Of a stretch of 64,000 nucleotides of DNA, positions 25,309 through 35,163 are shown one piece after another. Within the stretch, counting starts at the first letter, position 1, and each line of letters begins with the position of its first letter. A program made the translations under genes and the position numbers. The notes beneath the pieces are model-generated. The model had not been told where the DNA came from. It ran no database searches and was given only the letters and a program-made list of their open reading frames with translations. Source of the DNA: Mucilaginibacter daejeonensis (GTDB lineage Bacteria; Bacteroidota; Bacteroidia; Sphingobacteriales; Sphingobacteriaceae); the NCBI RefSeq assembly GCF_020783335.1, contig NZ_CP086068.1, positions 3,782,001 to 3,846,000 on the forward strand, given 5' to 3'.

Positions 25309-26432
25309 GCGCCAACCAATGTGCCCCTGCCGCCGACCGAAAAAAGCTGGGCTTTTTAGACCGGTACCTTACCTTATGGATATTCCTGGCCATGGCTGTG
25401 GGTGTTGCCTTAGGTTACTTTGAAAGCCCGGCAGCACGTTGGGTGAACAGTTATAACACGGGTACTACCAACATCCCGCTGGCATTGGGTCTCATTTTGA
25501 TGATGTATCCGCCTTTTGCTAAGGTACGTTACCAAAAGCTCGGCATTGTGTTCAGCAATATCAAGGTACTGGCCACGTCCCTCCTGCTCAACTGGGTGAT
25601 CGGTCCGCTGCTGATGTTCGGCCTGGCGGTCCTTTTCCTGAAAGGCCACCCCGAATACATGACGGGGCTGATCTTGATCGGGCTGGCGCGCTGCATTGCC
25701 ATGGTGATCGTTTGGAACGAGCTGGCCGAAGGTGACCGGGAATATGCCGCAGGCTTGGTAGCGCTCAATAGCGTGTTCCAGGTATTGCTTTACAGTATCT
25801 ATGCCTACTTGTTCATAACCGTATTCCCCCCTTATCTTGGCATTAACAGTGCGAACATATCTATCCCTATGGCTGATATAGCCAAAAGCGTGGGCATATA
25901 CCTGGGTATTCCTTTTGCGATGGGCGTGTTGGGACGCTACCTGCTTACGGCGTTAAAAGGTGAACGATGGTATCAGGAGCATTTTTTGCCGTCCATTTCG
26001 CCGGTAACGCTGGTGGCGCTGCTGTTCACCATTGTGGTCATGTTCAGCACTAAGGGCAAGCTTGTAGTGCAACTGCCTGGAGATGTATTGATGATCGCCG
26101 TTCCGCTGGTCATCTACTTTGCGGCCATGTTCGGTGTGAGCTTTTGGCTGGGTAAAAAAATGGGTGCCGACTACTCACGCACCGCCTCGATCGCCTTCAC
26201 TGCTGCCGGCAACAATTTTGAGCTGGCCATAGCGGTGGCCATAGGTGTATTTGGGATCAACAGCGGCCAGGCCTTTGCAGGGGTGATCGGTCCGCTGGTA
26301 GAGGTACCCGCGCTGATCGCTCTGGTGAGGCTTGCTCAATGGTTCAGGGCCAGGTATACCTGGCCAACGGCAGGCGTCGTGCCATCAAAAGGTGTTCAGC
26401 GCACCGTCATTGATCAAGCAGCAAGTCGCTGA
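25305..26432 (+). CDS. acr3: ACR3 family arsenite efflux transporter
   Basis: A 375-residue protein with about ten membrane helices. The N terminus [22 protein letters not shown] and the conserved Cys region [21 protein letters not shown] (C129) are the ACR3 hallmarks, as is [21 protein letters not shown] in the later half. It exports As(III) driven by the proton-motive force. It overlaps arsC by 4 bp and ends the operon; the 180 bp after it contain no terminator I can identify. Confidence 0.96.
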   Translation: MSANQCAPAADRKKLGFLDRYLTLWIFLAMAVGVALGYFESPAARWVNSYNTGTTNIPLALGLILMMYPPFAKVRYQKLGIVFSNIKVLATSLLLNWVIGPLLMFGLAVLFLKGHPEYMTGLILIGLARCIAMVIVWNELAEGDREYAAGLVALNSVFQVLLYSIYAYLFITVFPPYLGINSANISIPMADIAKSVGIYLGIPFAMGVLGRYLLTALKGERWYQEHFLPSISPVTLVALLFTIVVMFSTKGKLVVQLPGDVLMIAVPLVIYFAAMFGVSFWLGKKMGADYSRTASIAFTAAGNNFELAIAVAIGVFGINSGQAFAGVIGPLVEVPALIALVRLAQWFRARYTWPTAGVVPSKGVQRTVIDQAASR

Positions 26433-26611
26433 TCCGGGGTGTTTCACTGTTATACCGATGTAACACTTTCGGGCCATCCTAGGCATTTTGACGAGCCTCA
26501 AAACCCAACTATTTCCACAATTTTCTGCAAAGATCTGTAAATATCAACTTTTACCCTGCGGACCGAACATGTAACATGCGATCGTAACACTTACCAGAGT
26601 TCGCTGATCAT

Positions 26612-28234
26612 TTACAGGTCGCCCTTGCCTTTGCTTAGTTTTTGGGGCTCGATCACGCCTATACGGTCGGCCCATTGCTGGTAGAGCTTGGTAAGGGTGG
26701 TCACCTTGTCGGGGTATTGAGCGGCCAGGTCGTTCTGCTCCGAACGGTCGTTCTTGAGGTCGAATAGTTGCCACTTGTTCTCAGGGTATTGGGATACCAG
26801 TTTCCAGTCACCCTGACGCACTGCGCGGCCGCCTTCATGCTCCCAAAACAGGGCATCGTGGCCTTTCCATGTCCTGCCCTCTATCAGTGGCTTCAGGCTG
26901 ATACCCTCGGTAGGTTTGATGGGCTGCCCCCTGTAAGTAGTCGGGTATTTACCACCCGCCAGGTCCAAACAGGTAGACATGAGGTCAACGATGTGGCCGG
27001 GTCGGTTACTTTTCATGGGGTGCTTGATCACCGCCGGATAGCTCACGATGAACGGTGTGGATATACCGCCTTCATACTCCCAATGCTTAAATAAAGCTAA
27101 TGGCGTATTGCTCACATTAGCGCCAGGGAAACCATAGGCGGTAAAGGAGGTTGGGTCGCTGGCCGGTTTGGCGCTGGCCTCCTGCATTTCCTGGGTGAAG
27201 CCAGGCCCTCTGATGGTCTCATGACTGGCTCCATTGTCAGACAGGAACATGATAACCGTATTCTGATCCTGACCGGTCTCCTTCAGAGCCTTGCGGATGC
27301 GGCCGATGTTCTGATCCATGCGGTCCACCATGGCGCTGTAAACGGCCATCTTATCATCCCAATCAGCTTTTTCTTTATCGGTCAGGGTATCCCAATCGGG
27401 CACCCGGCTATCTCGTACCGATAGTTTGGTACTTGCCGGAATGATGCCTGAACGTTTCATCTTTTCAAAGCGTTCCTGGCGAAGCTTGTCCCATCCACCC
27501 ATGAACTTGCCTTTGTAATTGGCTATATCCTCCGGAAGGGCATGCAATGGCCAGTGCGGCGCCGTGAAGGCCATGTATAGGAAGAATGGCTTGCCGGTGG
27601 CTTTATTGTCTTTGATGTATTTTACCGCATACCCTGCATAGGCATCAGTGGCATAAAAATCTTTGCCGGGTTGGTAAGGTTTGTCGTCGAGCGCTACGGT
27701 CAAATGCTGGTTGGGGCGATATGGGTGGGTAGGGTCAAAGTAACTACCCGCTCCATCGATCAATCCGAAATGGTGGTCGAAACCACGTTTTACCGGCCAA
27801 TGGTCGGGCGCCGTACCTACGTGCCATTTTCCGGCCATGTAGGTATTATATCCGCTATTCTTCAACGCCTCGGCTATGGTGACGCAATTGTTGTTCAAAT
27901 AGCCTTGATAGGCTGGCTCGACACGGGTATTCACCATATCGCCTACGCCTGCCTGGTGCTGGTATAAGCCGGTCAGCAATGAAGCACGTGACGGGCAACA
28001 GCGCGATGCATTGTAGAACTGCGTCATCACCAAACCGGTACCGGCCATCTGATCCAGGTTCGGAGTGCGGGCCACTGTAGAGCCAAAACAGCCTATGTCA
28101 GAGTAACCCATATCATCGGCCAGGATAATAATGATGTTCGGTCTTTTTACAGTTCTGGCAGCTTTTTGAGCCATAGCGACGGGTATGGTCAGCAGCAAAA
28201 GCGCACCGGTTATAAAGGCATGGGTAGTTCTCAT
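26612..28234 (-). CDS. Secreted type I sulfatase (arylsulfatase family)
   Basis: A 540-residue protein with a signal peptide (about 1-22, ending VAMAQ). The active-site motif C-C-P-S-R-A-S-L-L-T-G at 79-89 has the Cys (C79) that becomes formylglycine, and metal ligands D40-D41 (IIILADDMGYSDIG) are present; the later motif MFLSDNGAS supplies D and N. It would remove sulfate from aryl sulfates or sulfated sugars in the periplasm after activation by an anaerobic or FGE-type maturase, not seen here. It lies 89 bp downstream of the GAF-like gene on the same strand and is probably a separate unit. Confidence 0.95.
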   Translation of the reverse strand: MRTTHAFITGALLLLTIPVAMAQKAARTVKRPNIIIILADDMGYSDIGCFGSTVARTPNLDQMAGTGLVMTQFYNASRCCPSRASLLTGLYQHQAGVGDMVNTRVEPAYQGYLNNNCVTIAEALKNSGYNTYMAGKWHVGTAPDHWPVKRGFDHHFGLIDGAGSYFDPTHPYRPNQHLTVALDDKPYQPGKDFYATDAYAGYAVKYIKDNKATGKPFFLYMAFTAPHWPLHALPEDIANYKGKFMGGWDKLRQERFEKMKRSGIIPASTKLSVRDSRVPDWDTLTDKEKADWDDKMAVYSAMVDRMDQNIGRIRKALKETGQDQNTVIMFLSDNGASHETIRGPGFTQEMQEASAKPASDPTSFTAYGFPGANVSNTPLALFKHWEYEGGISTPFIVSYPAVIKHPMKSNRPGHIVDLMSTCLDLAGGKYPTTYRGQPIKPTEGISLKPLIEGRTWKGHDALFWEHEGGRAVRQGDWKLVSQYPENKWQLFDLKNDRSEQNDLAAQYPDKVTTLTKLYQQWADRIGVIEPQKLSKGKGDL

Positions 28235-28323
28235 GAAATATCAGGTATGGTCGGTTTAGGTAAATATACAGATCATACTACCTTATGCATGTAAAATTAC
28301 AGATAGGAACAGGATGGTTCGTG

Positions 28324-30669
28324 CTACTCGTTCAAAGCAACGGTAACGCGCAGCGCTTTCAAACCGGCCACGCCCTGTAACTCCTCCAGGTCAAGATGTT
28401 CTACCTCGGGCAGCAGGAGGCCGTCCTTTTGGAGCTTTTTGATATAGCCTAATTGCTCCTCAGCCTCGGCCTCACTAAAATAAACGATGGCGATCTTACC
28501 GGGTTGGGTCAGCCGCTCCTCGCTATCTTTGAGGCACACCTTGTCGATCCGCTTTTTGATCACCTCGTAGCGTATGTTATAAGCGCCCTCCACATCAAAA
28601 CGGCGCTCGTCATTCCTAAAGCTGATATCAATTGGCATGCTGTGGATGAAGATCATTTGAGTGGTACGCAACAGCGCCGGCATCTCCTCCTGCAGGTCAT
28701 GGGTGAGGCGGGTCACGTCTATCATTGAGGTGAGTTGCCATAAACGCATCTGCCTCAGGATGTCGGTACTGAACGGACGACGTGGCGCGATGGCCTGCCC
28801 GATGTACAGATCGTATTCCACCCCATCAGTACGAATCTTTTCAAAATAGCATGGATATACCTGCTGTATAGTACGCTGGGCCCGCTCAAAGTAGTTATTC
28901 ACGGCGGTGTTAACCATTTGCATGGATATCTCCAGCCGGTTACGTTGCTTGAAAGCCGGGCCGCTATTCTCCTGCCCGATCATTTTAAGGTAGGGCTCGA
29001 TCACCCCGGCCGCCTCAGCATTAGTGTTGCGATATGCCGAAAGTGCAGGCCCCGCCTCGTTCTCCAAGAACTGGTCAAGCAGCATCTCATCGTTCGTGTT
29101 AACAAAGTCATTTACGGTGTGCAGCCAGTCGTTGGTCTTGTCGATCAGTGCCGACCATTGCTCATTGGGGTGTTGCTCATCAAGCGTGAGCAATACTTTA
29201 AGCAGATTCTTGAGTATGCGTTTCAGATCCTGCTGCAGGGCCATGTTCCGTTCAATAGTGGAATTACGGATATCGATAGCGCCATATAACGGATATACGT
29301 CCTTGAAAGTGATATTGCCATTGGCCTGCGCTTTACCACCATTCTTGATATGCTCCCATGCCGTTTCGTTGAATTTCCATTGAACCGCAGGCTGTAAGGA
29401 TGTGAACTTTTCTTTGATCACATCATCAATGCAACTGTTGAAATGCTCTATGCTGTTCTGCAATAGTTGGGCGATCATGGGTATGGCGAACTCCAAACGC
29501 GAGAGCAGGTTCTCGTAAAACACCAGCTCCTTTTCAGAATACACTTCCATTATGCCGGCCACGTGCTTGTTATAAAAAACAGGTATGACGGCATAGGACC
29601 TGATACCCTCCTCTTTGAGCGCCTTCAGGAAAAAGAACTTTTTTTGACGAGCCTCAGTGATCGAGCTAAAGAACACCGCGTTGGGTTCACGTTCATAATG
29701 ATTCACCATGGCGTAGTACGCCTCTTCGGCTATGCCATACTTTTTCGACGCCTGTATCACGATGCTTTGCGAGCACGACGTAAGATCAAATACCGGCTCC
29801 GCATTCAATTTCAGGAAAGGGAGCAGACCGAAATGCACATCATTGTTCTCGGCCAGGGTCTTGAGCGACCGTATAACGGTCTTGTAAAGCAGTTTTTGGT
29901 CATCTACCGGGTCAATGATAGCCTCGCGTATCTGCTCAATGGCCCTTGTCGGCGTCACGTCATGTAATGAGATCACCGAGAATCCTTCAAAACTGAACAG
30001 GTCAAGCGGCAATACTTCTGAGAGTATGTCCAAGCCATCATCCTCGTGCAAGTAGTTCTCCAGTGTCTCAAAATCCAACTCAGGCAAATGACCTTTGACA
30101 TCGATACGGATGAACGTTGTATCTATTTGTACATTATAATAACGTGAAAGCCCGGTGCTTGGATCTACGTACGAGTAGTACATGTTGTTGCTAAGCACCG
30201 AGTTAAAATCATACAGCCGCTTCAATATCAAACGGTAAATATATTCGCGCTGCTGAAGTTTGAAGATGTTCTGATCAGTGATGATCGCTGATGATGCTCC
30301 CCTGATATCACTCTTGGTCACCAGTTGAAAAAATGCATCGGTACTGTATAAGACCAAGTTGGGCACGGGTGTGCTCAGTGCCCAATAACACTCATTCTCG
30401 CTTTGCAGTACCGGCGTTAGCGCGCTGTAGATCAACTCGAGCGCATACTCATTGTTCATCCGCCTACCGGCTTCCTGGGCATCGCTGTTCAACTCTCGAT
30501 CGATCTTAAAATGGTCAAGAACGAACTCGTAGAACTTGGATTTGATCGAAGTGTGGTCGGCCTCCAGTTTTTCTGCGATATGCCTTATAAATGGCTCGAA
30601 CGATAAGGCCGCCTTGACCAGTTGATGATCTGCCAGATCTTGATTGATATAGAATGATCTTGCCTGCAT
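28324..30669 (-). CDS. Large GAF-like protein of unknown function in the ppk1 cluster
   Basis: A 781-residue soluble protein with no signal peptide or membrane segment. Residues about 255-405 look like a GAF domain (IRSYAVIPVFYNKHVAGIMEVYSEKEL). At 457-471 the motif VYPLYGAIDIRNST resembles the first metal-binding strand of class III nucleotidyl cyclases (xxxxDIRxST), and EKIRTDGVEYDLYIG lies further on; these are weak resemblances and the usual second Asp cannot be placed. The N-terminal 250 residues are unrecognised. It is 66 bp downstream of the SdiA-regulated-type lipoprotein in a set with ppk1 and an HD/Pycsar-effector fusion, so a signalling role is plausible but unproven. Confidence 0.75.
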   Translation of the reverse strand: MQARSFYINQDLADHQLVKAALSFEPFIRHIAEKLEADHTSIKSKFYEFVLDHFKIDRELNSDAQEAGRRMNNEYALELIYSALTPVLQSENECYWALSTPVPNLVLYSTDAFFQLVTKSDIRGASSAIITDQNIFKLQQREYIYRLILKRLYDFNSVLSNNMYYSYVDPSTGLSRYYNVQIDTTFIRIDVKGHLPELDFETLENYLHEDDGLDILSEVLPLDLFSFEGFSVISLHDVTPTRAIEQIREAIIDPVDDQKLLYKTVIRSLKTLAENNDVHFGLLPFLKLNAEPVFDLTSCSQSIVIQASKKYGIAEEAYYAMVNHYEREPNAVFFSSITEARQKKFFFLKALKEEGIRSYAVIPVFYNKHVAGIMEVYSEKELVFYENLLSRLEFAIPMIAQLLQNSIEHFNSCIDDVIKEKFTSLQPAVQWKFNETAWEHIKNGGKAQANGNITFKDVYPLYGAIDIRNSTIERNMALQQDLKRILKNLLKVLLTLDEQHPNEQWSALIDKTNDWLHTVNDFVNTNDEMLLDQFLENEAGPALSAYRNTNAEAAGVIEPYLKMIGQENSGPAFKQRNRLEISMQMVNTAVNNYFERAQRTIQQVYPCYFEKIRTDGVEYDLYIGQAIAPRRPFSTDILRQMRLWQLTSMIDVTRLTHDLQEEMPALLRTTQMIFIHSMPIDISFRNDERRFDVEGAYNIRYEVIKKRIDKVCLKDSEERLTQPGKIAIVYFSEAEAEEQLGYIKKLQKDGLLLPEVEHLDLEELQGVAGLKALRVTVALNE

Positions 30670-30735
30670 GAATAGGTATTATTAGAACTCCAGCAGCGTT
30701 GCATCAGATCTTCTCTGATGCTTAACGACGGCTGA

Positions 30736-31596
30736 TCACTTCCCCGACGTGTAATTGAACTTCAATACGTTACCCCTACTGAATTCGTCGCCCTCGTTAG
30801 AGATATACATATTGTTTTGGCTATCGAACGCGATACCTTCAGGCTGCAGGAACACCTTATGATCAAGCGGATAAACATTGGTCACGTTCCAATTGCTATC
30901 GGCTACCACGAGTATCTGATTGACCGCCGAAACGATGAACCATTGCTTGCTTTGTGCGTTCCACGCCATGGCCGATGGCCTGAACTTCATCTTGTCGTCG
31001 CCGGTGATCTTTTTGATCTGCTTCACCTCGATCTGGAAGGTGACACCTGCTTTCAACGTATTGTCGGGCAATATATCAAATACGTAACCGGTGCTGCTTT
31101 TGGATGTGCGCTCATCGTCACAGTTCTTGCAAAGCACGTAAAGTTTGCGGGCCGCTTCGTTCACATACATGCTCTCATACTCGCCAGACGGCAGTATCTT
31201 GGTCAGCTCTTTTACGTTGGTCAGCTCCTGTTCCTTGATCTCGCTAAGGGGAAAAGTGTAAAGCTTCCCGTTGCTTTTCAATACGATGACCAGGTTGCCA
31301 CAAATGGCCAGGTCCTCATAATCGCCGTGCTTACCAAATTTGGTGTGGCTTACCTTATCGGCTCCCAGCTTGCCGTAAAAAAGCTTTCCTTCTTCATCTT
31401 GTATGGCGTAGAACATATCTGCATTGCCACGGCTGAAGGTAATGCCTGATATCTCGAGCAGGTCGTCAGGCATCTTGAACTTGATAGGCTGATCCAAATT
31501 ATAACCTTTAGGGCTCGGGTGTTTTTGCGGGGTTTGGGCGCAGGAAAAAGTAAGCAGGGTAAAAATGGCCGAATATAATAGAACGTATCTTCTCAT
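30736..31596 (-). CDS. SdiA-regulated-type beta-propeller lipoprotein
   Basis: A 286-residue protein starting MRRYVLLYSAIFTLLTFSC with a lipobox Cys at about 19. Repeated blades with S/T-G motifs (LLEISGITFSRGN, YEDLAICGNLVIVLKSNGKLYTFPL, YESMYVNEAARKLYVLCKN, PEGIAFDSQNNMYISNEGD) match the SdiA-regulated domain, a six-blade propeller with a phytase-like fold. It is 15 bp downstream of ppk1. Whether it hydrolyses a phosphate ester or binds a ligand is unknown; its place beside polyphosphate kinase makes a phosphate-linked role attractive. Confidence 0.85.
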   Translation of the reverse strand: MRRYVLLYSAIFTLLTFSCAQTPQKHPSPKGYNLDQPIKFKMPDDLLEISGITFSRGNADMFYAIQDEEGKLFYGKLGADKVSHTKFGKHGDYEDLAICGNLVIVLKSNGKLYTFPLSEIKEQELTNVKELTKILPSGEYESMYVNEAARKLYVLCKNCDDERTSKSSTGYVFDILPDNTLKAGVTFQIEVKQIKKITGDDKMKFRPSAMAWNAQSKQWFIVSAVNQILVVADSNWNVTNVYPLDHKVFLQPEGIAFDSQNNMYISNEGDEFSRGNVLKFNYTSGK

Positions 31597-31611
31597 GGAT
31601 AGGGTCAATAG

Positions 31612-33657
31612 TTATATGGTGCTTGTTCTTTGTTGTAATAACTGGTAGATCTGTAATTGCGATCGTACCACAGGCTCAGTAGTATTAACAGGGATATTAT
31701 GCAATTGTGTGTCGAGACGCACGGCCTGTACATTATCCTTTAACTGAAGGTCCATCATCTTTATCACCTCTTGCTTCAAGCGCTCATCTACCACCGGGAA
31801 ACAAACCTCGATGCGGTGATAGATATTGCGGTTCATCCAATCAGCAGACCCCATGTATACCAGCGGGTCGCCATCGTTATCAAATATGAAGATGCGACCA
31901 TGCTCCAGATAGCGATCAACGATGCGTGTGACCGTGATATTCTCACTTTGCCCCGCAACGCCCGGCACCAGCCGGCAAATACTCCTGACGATCAGCTGCA
32001 CCTTCACCCCGGCGTTGGAGGCCTCGTAAAGTTTCGAGATGAGCTTTTCCTCCTCCAGGTTATTCATCTTGATGATCACTGATGCCGGCTTGCCCGCCTT
32101 ATGGTTGGCTATCTCGGTATCTATCATCTCCATAAAACGTTCCTGTAAGTTGAACTGTGCCACCAAAAGATGCTTGAACGGCATCACTTGCGCCTTGGCG
32201 GGCTTTTGCTTTTTGGCCAGGAAGATGAACAACAGTTCCATCTCACGCAGCAGAGCATGGTTGCCGGTGAGTAATATATGGTCTGTATAAAAGCGGGAGG
32301 TGTTCTCATTAAAGTTGCCCGTTGCTAAAAGCCCACGGTAAAGTGTGCGATCTGCCTTACGCAATTTTACCAGCGCGATCTTGGCATGCACCTTTAGTGC
32401 GGTCACGCTGTAGATCAGCTTGGCGCCTGACGCCTTCAACTTTTTTGCCCATTTGATGTTATTGGCTTCATCAAAACGTGCCTTGAGCTCCACCAGTACA
32501 TTAACACTTTTACCGTTATGTGCAGCGCTGATGAGCGCATTCACGATCTTGGAGTCACTAGCCACACGATATAAAGAAACATATATCTCCTGCACATCGG
32601 GCCTTATGGCTGCCTCATTGAAAAACCGCAATATGGTATCGTAACTTTGATAAGGCGTGTGCAAAAGGTGATCATGCGTACCAATATCGTCGAGCACGGA
32701 GCGGGTCTCGTGCAGTTCGGTATAGCGCAAAGCCGGCCACTTGTCAACCTTCAACGAGGCATCATTGATTGGTAACGAGGCCAGATCACGCAGATTGTGG
32801 TAATGGCCACCTACTACCAGGCTGGTCTCTCCCAAGCCCAGCACACCAGCAAATGCATGCAGCACTCTCAATGGCATGCCCGGGCTGTATAAAAAGCGGG
32901 TGGCCAGACCAAGGTCGCGCTTGCGCAATTGCTTTTCCAGCTCTTCGGCAAGGTCGCCAGTATACTCGTCCTCCAATTCCAATTCGGCATCACGCGTGAT
33001 CTTGAAACTCCAGCAGCCGGTCACCTTTTGCGGGAATACCTTATCAAGGTTGTGGCGAATGACATCGTCGATAAAAACGATATATCGCTGTTCCTGATCA
33101 TTGACGCTGTAAAAACGAGGCAACTCGTCCGAAGGAATATTGAGTGCGACCAGTTGCTCTTTTCTGTCCTCATCCTCCAACTGCACTAAAAAATAAAGCT
33201 TGTTGTTCTCGGGAAAAAAGCTGCTGCCCTGTTTGATAGTGACAGGCTGCAGAAAAGCCATTACCTGGCTCAGGAACTGATCGGTGAGCGGTTGAATGAT
33301 CGGTTGAGGCAAGGGCTCATCGTAGATGATATGGATACCCTTCTGCTTAAGCTTGGGCAATATATCATTACGCAGCATGTTGCCATATAGCTCCTGTTGT
33401 TTCAGGATCTGTTCGCGGGCCTGTTGCAGCTCATCGCCATGCAGTACGGCTTCGACGGCGTTCTCCTTACTGATCACCTTGTGCAGGGCACCCATTACCG
33501 GTACCCTTACCCGGTAGAACTCGTCGAGGTTGGATGAGTAGATCGACAAGAAGTTGATGCGCTCGAGCAGGGGAAGGCTTTGCCTGTTGGCTTCGAGCAA
33601 CACCCGTTCATTGAACGATAGCCAACTCAGATCGCGGTCAAAGAACTGGTATGACAT
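31612..33657 (-). CDS. ppk1: Polyphosphate kinase 1
   Basis: A 681-residue PPK1, which makes polyphosphate from ATP reversibly through a phospho-histidine. All four domains are present: N domain (FFDRDLSWLSFNERVLLEA), head domain, and two catalytic C domains with ALKVHAKIALVKLR (the phosphoacceptor His), VELKARFDEANNIKWAKKL and YMGSADWMNRNIYHRIEV. The gene lies 9 bp downstream of the HD/Pycsar-like fusion and 15 bp upstream of the lipoprotein, so it is in an operon. No exopolyphosphatase is adjacent. Confidence 0.97.
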   Translation of the reverse strand: MSYQFFDRDLSWLSFNERVLLEANRQSLPLLERINFLSIYSSNLDEFYRVRVPVMGALHKVISKENAVEAVLHGDELQQAREQILKQQELYGNMLRNDILPKLKQKGIHIIYDEPLPQPIIQPLTDQFLSQVMAFLQPVTIKQGSSFFPENNKLYFLVQLEDEDRKEQLVALNIPSDELPRFYSVNDQEQRYIVFIDDVIRHNLDKVFPQKVTGCWSFKITRDAELELEDEYTGDLAEELEKQLRKRDLGLATRFLYSPGMPLRVLHAFAGVLGLGETSLVVGGHYHNLRDLASLPINDASLKVDKWPALRYTELHETRSVLDDIGTHDHLLHTPYQSYDTILRFFNEAAIRPDVQEIYVSLYRVASDSKIVNALISAAHNGKSVNVLVELKARFDEANNIKWAKKLKASGAKLIYSVTALKVHAKIALVKLRKADRTLYRGLLATGNFNENTSRFYTDHILLTGNHALLREMELLFIFLAKKQKPAKAQVMPFKHLLVAQFNLQERFMEMIDTEIANHKAGKPASVIIKMNNLEEEKLISKLYEASNAGVKVQLIVRSICRLVPGVAGQSENITVTRIVDRYLEHGRIFIFDNDGDPLVYMGSADWMNRNIYHRIEVCFPVVDERLKQEVIKMMDLQLKDNVQAVRLDTQLHNIPVNTTEPVVRSQLQIYQLLQQRTSTI

Positions 33658-33666
33658 AGCAGTTGT

Positions 33667-34938
33667 TTAGTGTTTACCGCCACCGGCAAGGGTTGATGCT
33701 ATGATAAATGCTGCCACCGATGCGATCAACCCGAACATGAAGATGTTGTAAGAGATACGCAGCAAACGGTATTTACGCCCTAATACTACACCCTGCGAGT
33801 AAACGTCGTTGATCAGGCTGCCGTACAGGAACTCGCGGTCGGCCATCACATTGCGCATACCGGCAATGTACTCCTGCAAGCTCATGCGGTAAAAGTTACC
33901 GAAAAAAAGCAGGTTCACCTTCTTATCGTCAATATCTTGCGGCGTGAAACGCCCCTCGGGTATTGACGGGCGGGTAGCCAATATGGCAAATATCATGGTG
34001 GTCAAGCTAATGAGCAAAATGATGATGGTAGGGATGATCAGGTAACTATAATCCTCTAACCTGCGCAGCAACAAACTGATAATGGCCGACAGGATGATCG
34101 AGTTGACCGTGATCATGATATGTGCCTTGTTATCGGCCATATCGCTCAGGCGCTGATGGTTGCTCGAACTTACCCTGAACATGGTCTCGATACCTTTTTC
34201 AGGACGGTCTTTCTTTTTAACCTCCTTTTCGGTGTACACGTCGGCCTTTTCAACTTTATTGGCTTCAACGGTCACCACCACCTTACTATCTTTTTCCTTG
34301 TCTTTGTCCTTATCTTTTTCTTTCGAACGGTTCTTTTTTTCCCACTCGGCCTCTTTGTCTTTTAAGGCCTGCAGGTTCTTCTCCTTTTGATCGGCCAGCA
34401 GCATGACCGCATAGTCGGTATGATAATGATGCCCCTGCATGAACTGGATGGTCTTGCGGCGCCAGTCGGGCTTATTAAAATCGCACTTGTATACGGTGCG
34501 GCATTCCTTACGCAGCTGCTTATTATTATCATCGAACTGTTCAGTACCCAAATGGAACACGTCAGCATCACAAACGATACTTTGCAGCAGCCCTGTAGGC
34601 CGTTGTGGCATTTTGGTGGCCATGATGCAACCTTTGACCTGGTCGATCACTTCAGCATCTACGTTATGCGAGCTCAGGAATTCGGCCGCGCGGCGCGCGC
34701 TTTCCTCCTCATGGGCGCCTGGATCGTGCAGGTAACCCGTATCATGCAACCAGGCCGAGGCCACAACGATAAAAAAGTCGTGATCGTTGAGCTGGTAATG
34801 GTTAGCTATTTGAATGGCCGCCTTCACCACCTCCTGCGTGTGGCGCAGGTTATGGTACAGCAGGTCATCGGTAGGATGTGCTTTAAATTGCGAGATCACC
34901 TGCTGTTCTGTCTCGGCCAGCAGTTGTTGGTAGTTCAT
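33667..34938 (-). CDS. HD-domain phosphohydrolase fused to a Pycsar-effector-like membrane domain
   Basis: A 423-residue fusion. Residues 1-175 are an HD domain with H33 (LRHTQEV), H65-D66 (WLHDTGYL) and D124/D126 (VCDADVF), complete for metal-dependent phosphohydrolase action. Residues about 185-245 are a highly charged Lys/Glu/Asp linker. Residues 250-423 match the Pycsar effector family (DUF5706, PycTM): SDMADNKAHIMITVNSIILS leads into helices at about 273-291 and 298-320, a cytoplasmic segment, and a last helix at 397-418. In known Pycsar systems PycTM responds to cUMP or cCMP and disrupts the membrane. No pyrimidine cyclase of the usual kind is adjacent. It heads the ppk1 cluster. Confidence 0.9.
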   Translation of the reverse strand: MNYQQLLAETEQQVISQFKAHPTDDLLYHNLRHTQEVVKAAIQIANHYQLNDHDFFIVVASAWLHDTGYLHDPGAHEEESARRAAEFLSSHNVDAEVIDQVKGCIMATKMPQRPTGLLQSIVCDADVFHLGTEQFDDNNKQLRKECRTVYKCDFNKPDWRRKTIQFMQGHHYHTDYAVMLLADQKEKNLQALKDKEAEWEKKNRSKEKDKDKDKEKDSKVVVTVEANKVEKADVYTEKEVKKKDRPEKGIETMFRVSSSNHQRLSDMADNKAHIMITVNSIILSAIISLLLRRLEDYSYLIIPTIIILLISLTTMIFAILATRPSIPEGRFTPQDIDDKKVNLLFFGNFYRMSLQEYIAGMRNVMADREFLYGSLINDVYSQGVVLGRKYRLLRISYNIFMFGLIASVAAFIIASTLAGGGKH

Positions 34939-35163
34939 AGGCTAAAGTGAGATCGTTACGGTAGTACCAAGGCTAATGGTATAGCAGTGGTGAACCCTGC
35001 ATAATAATGCTTTTTTACGCCTTTGGTTTTACCGCTTACCATTATACTTACGCTGTGTACAACGCTTGTTAAAGGTAATAATTACCTGCTGATATATACA
35101 ACGGTGGCCCAACATACATTTTTGATGTTCAGATGATGTATTTTTGCATCATCTATGACGCCT

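Noticed and set aside
30817..31449. 210-codon frame antisense to the SdiA-regulated-type lipoprotein
   Set aside because: The minus-strand gene has a lipobox and propeller repeats; the antisense frame has no features.
34120..34365. Hydrophobic frames antisense to the HD/Pycsar-like gene
   Set aside because: Hydrophobicity comes from the complement of the charged Lys/Asp linker and membrane codons; they are shadows.
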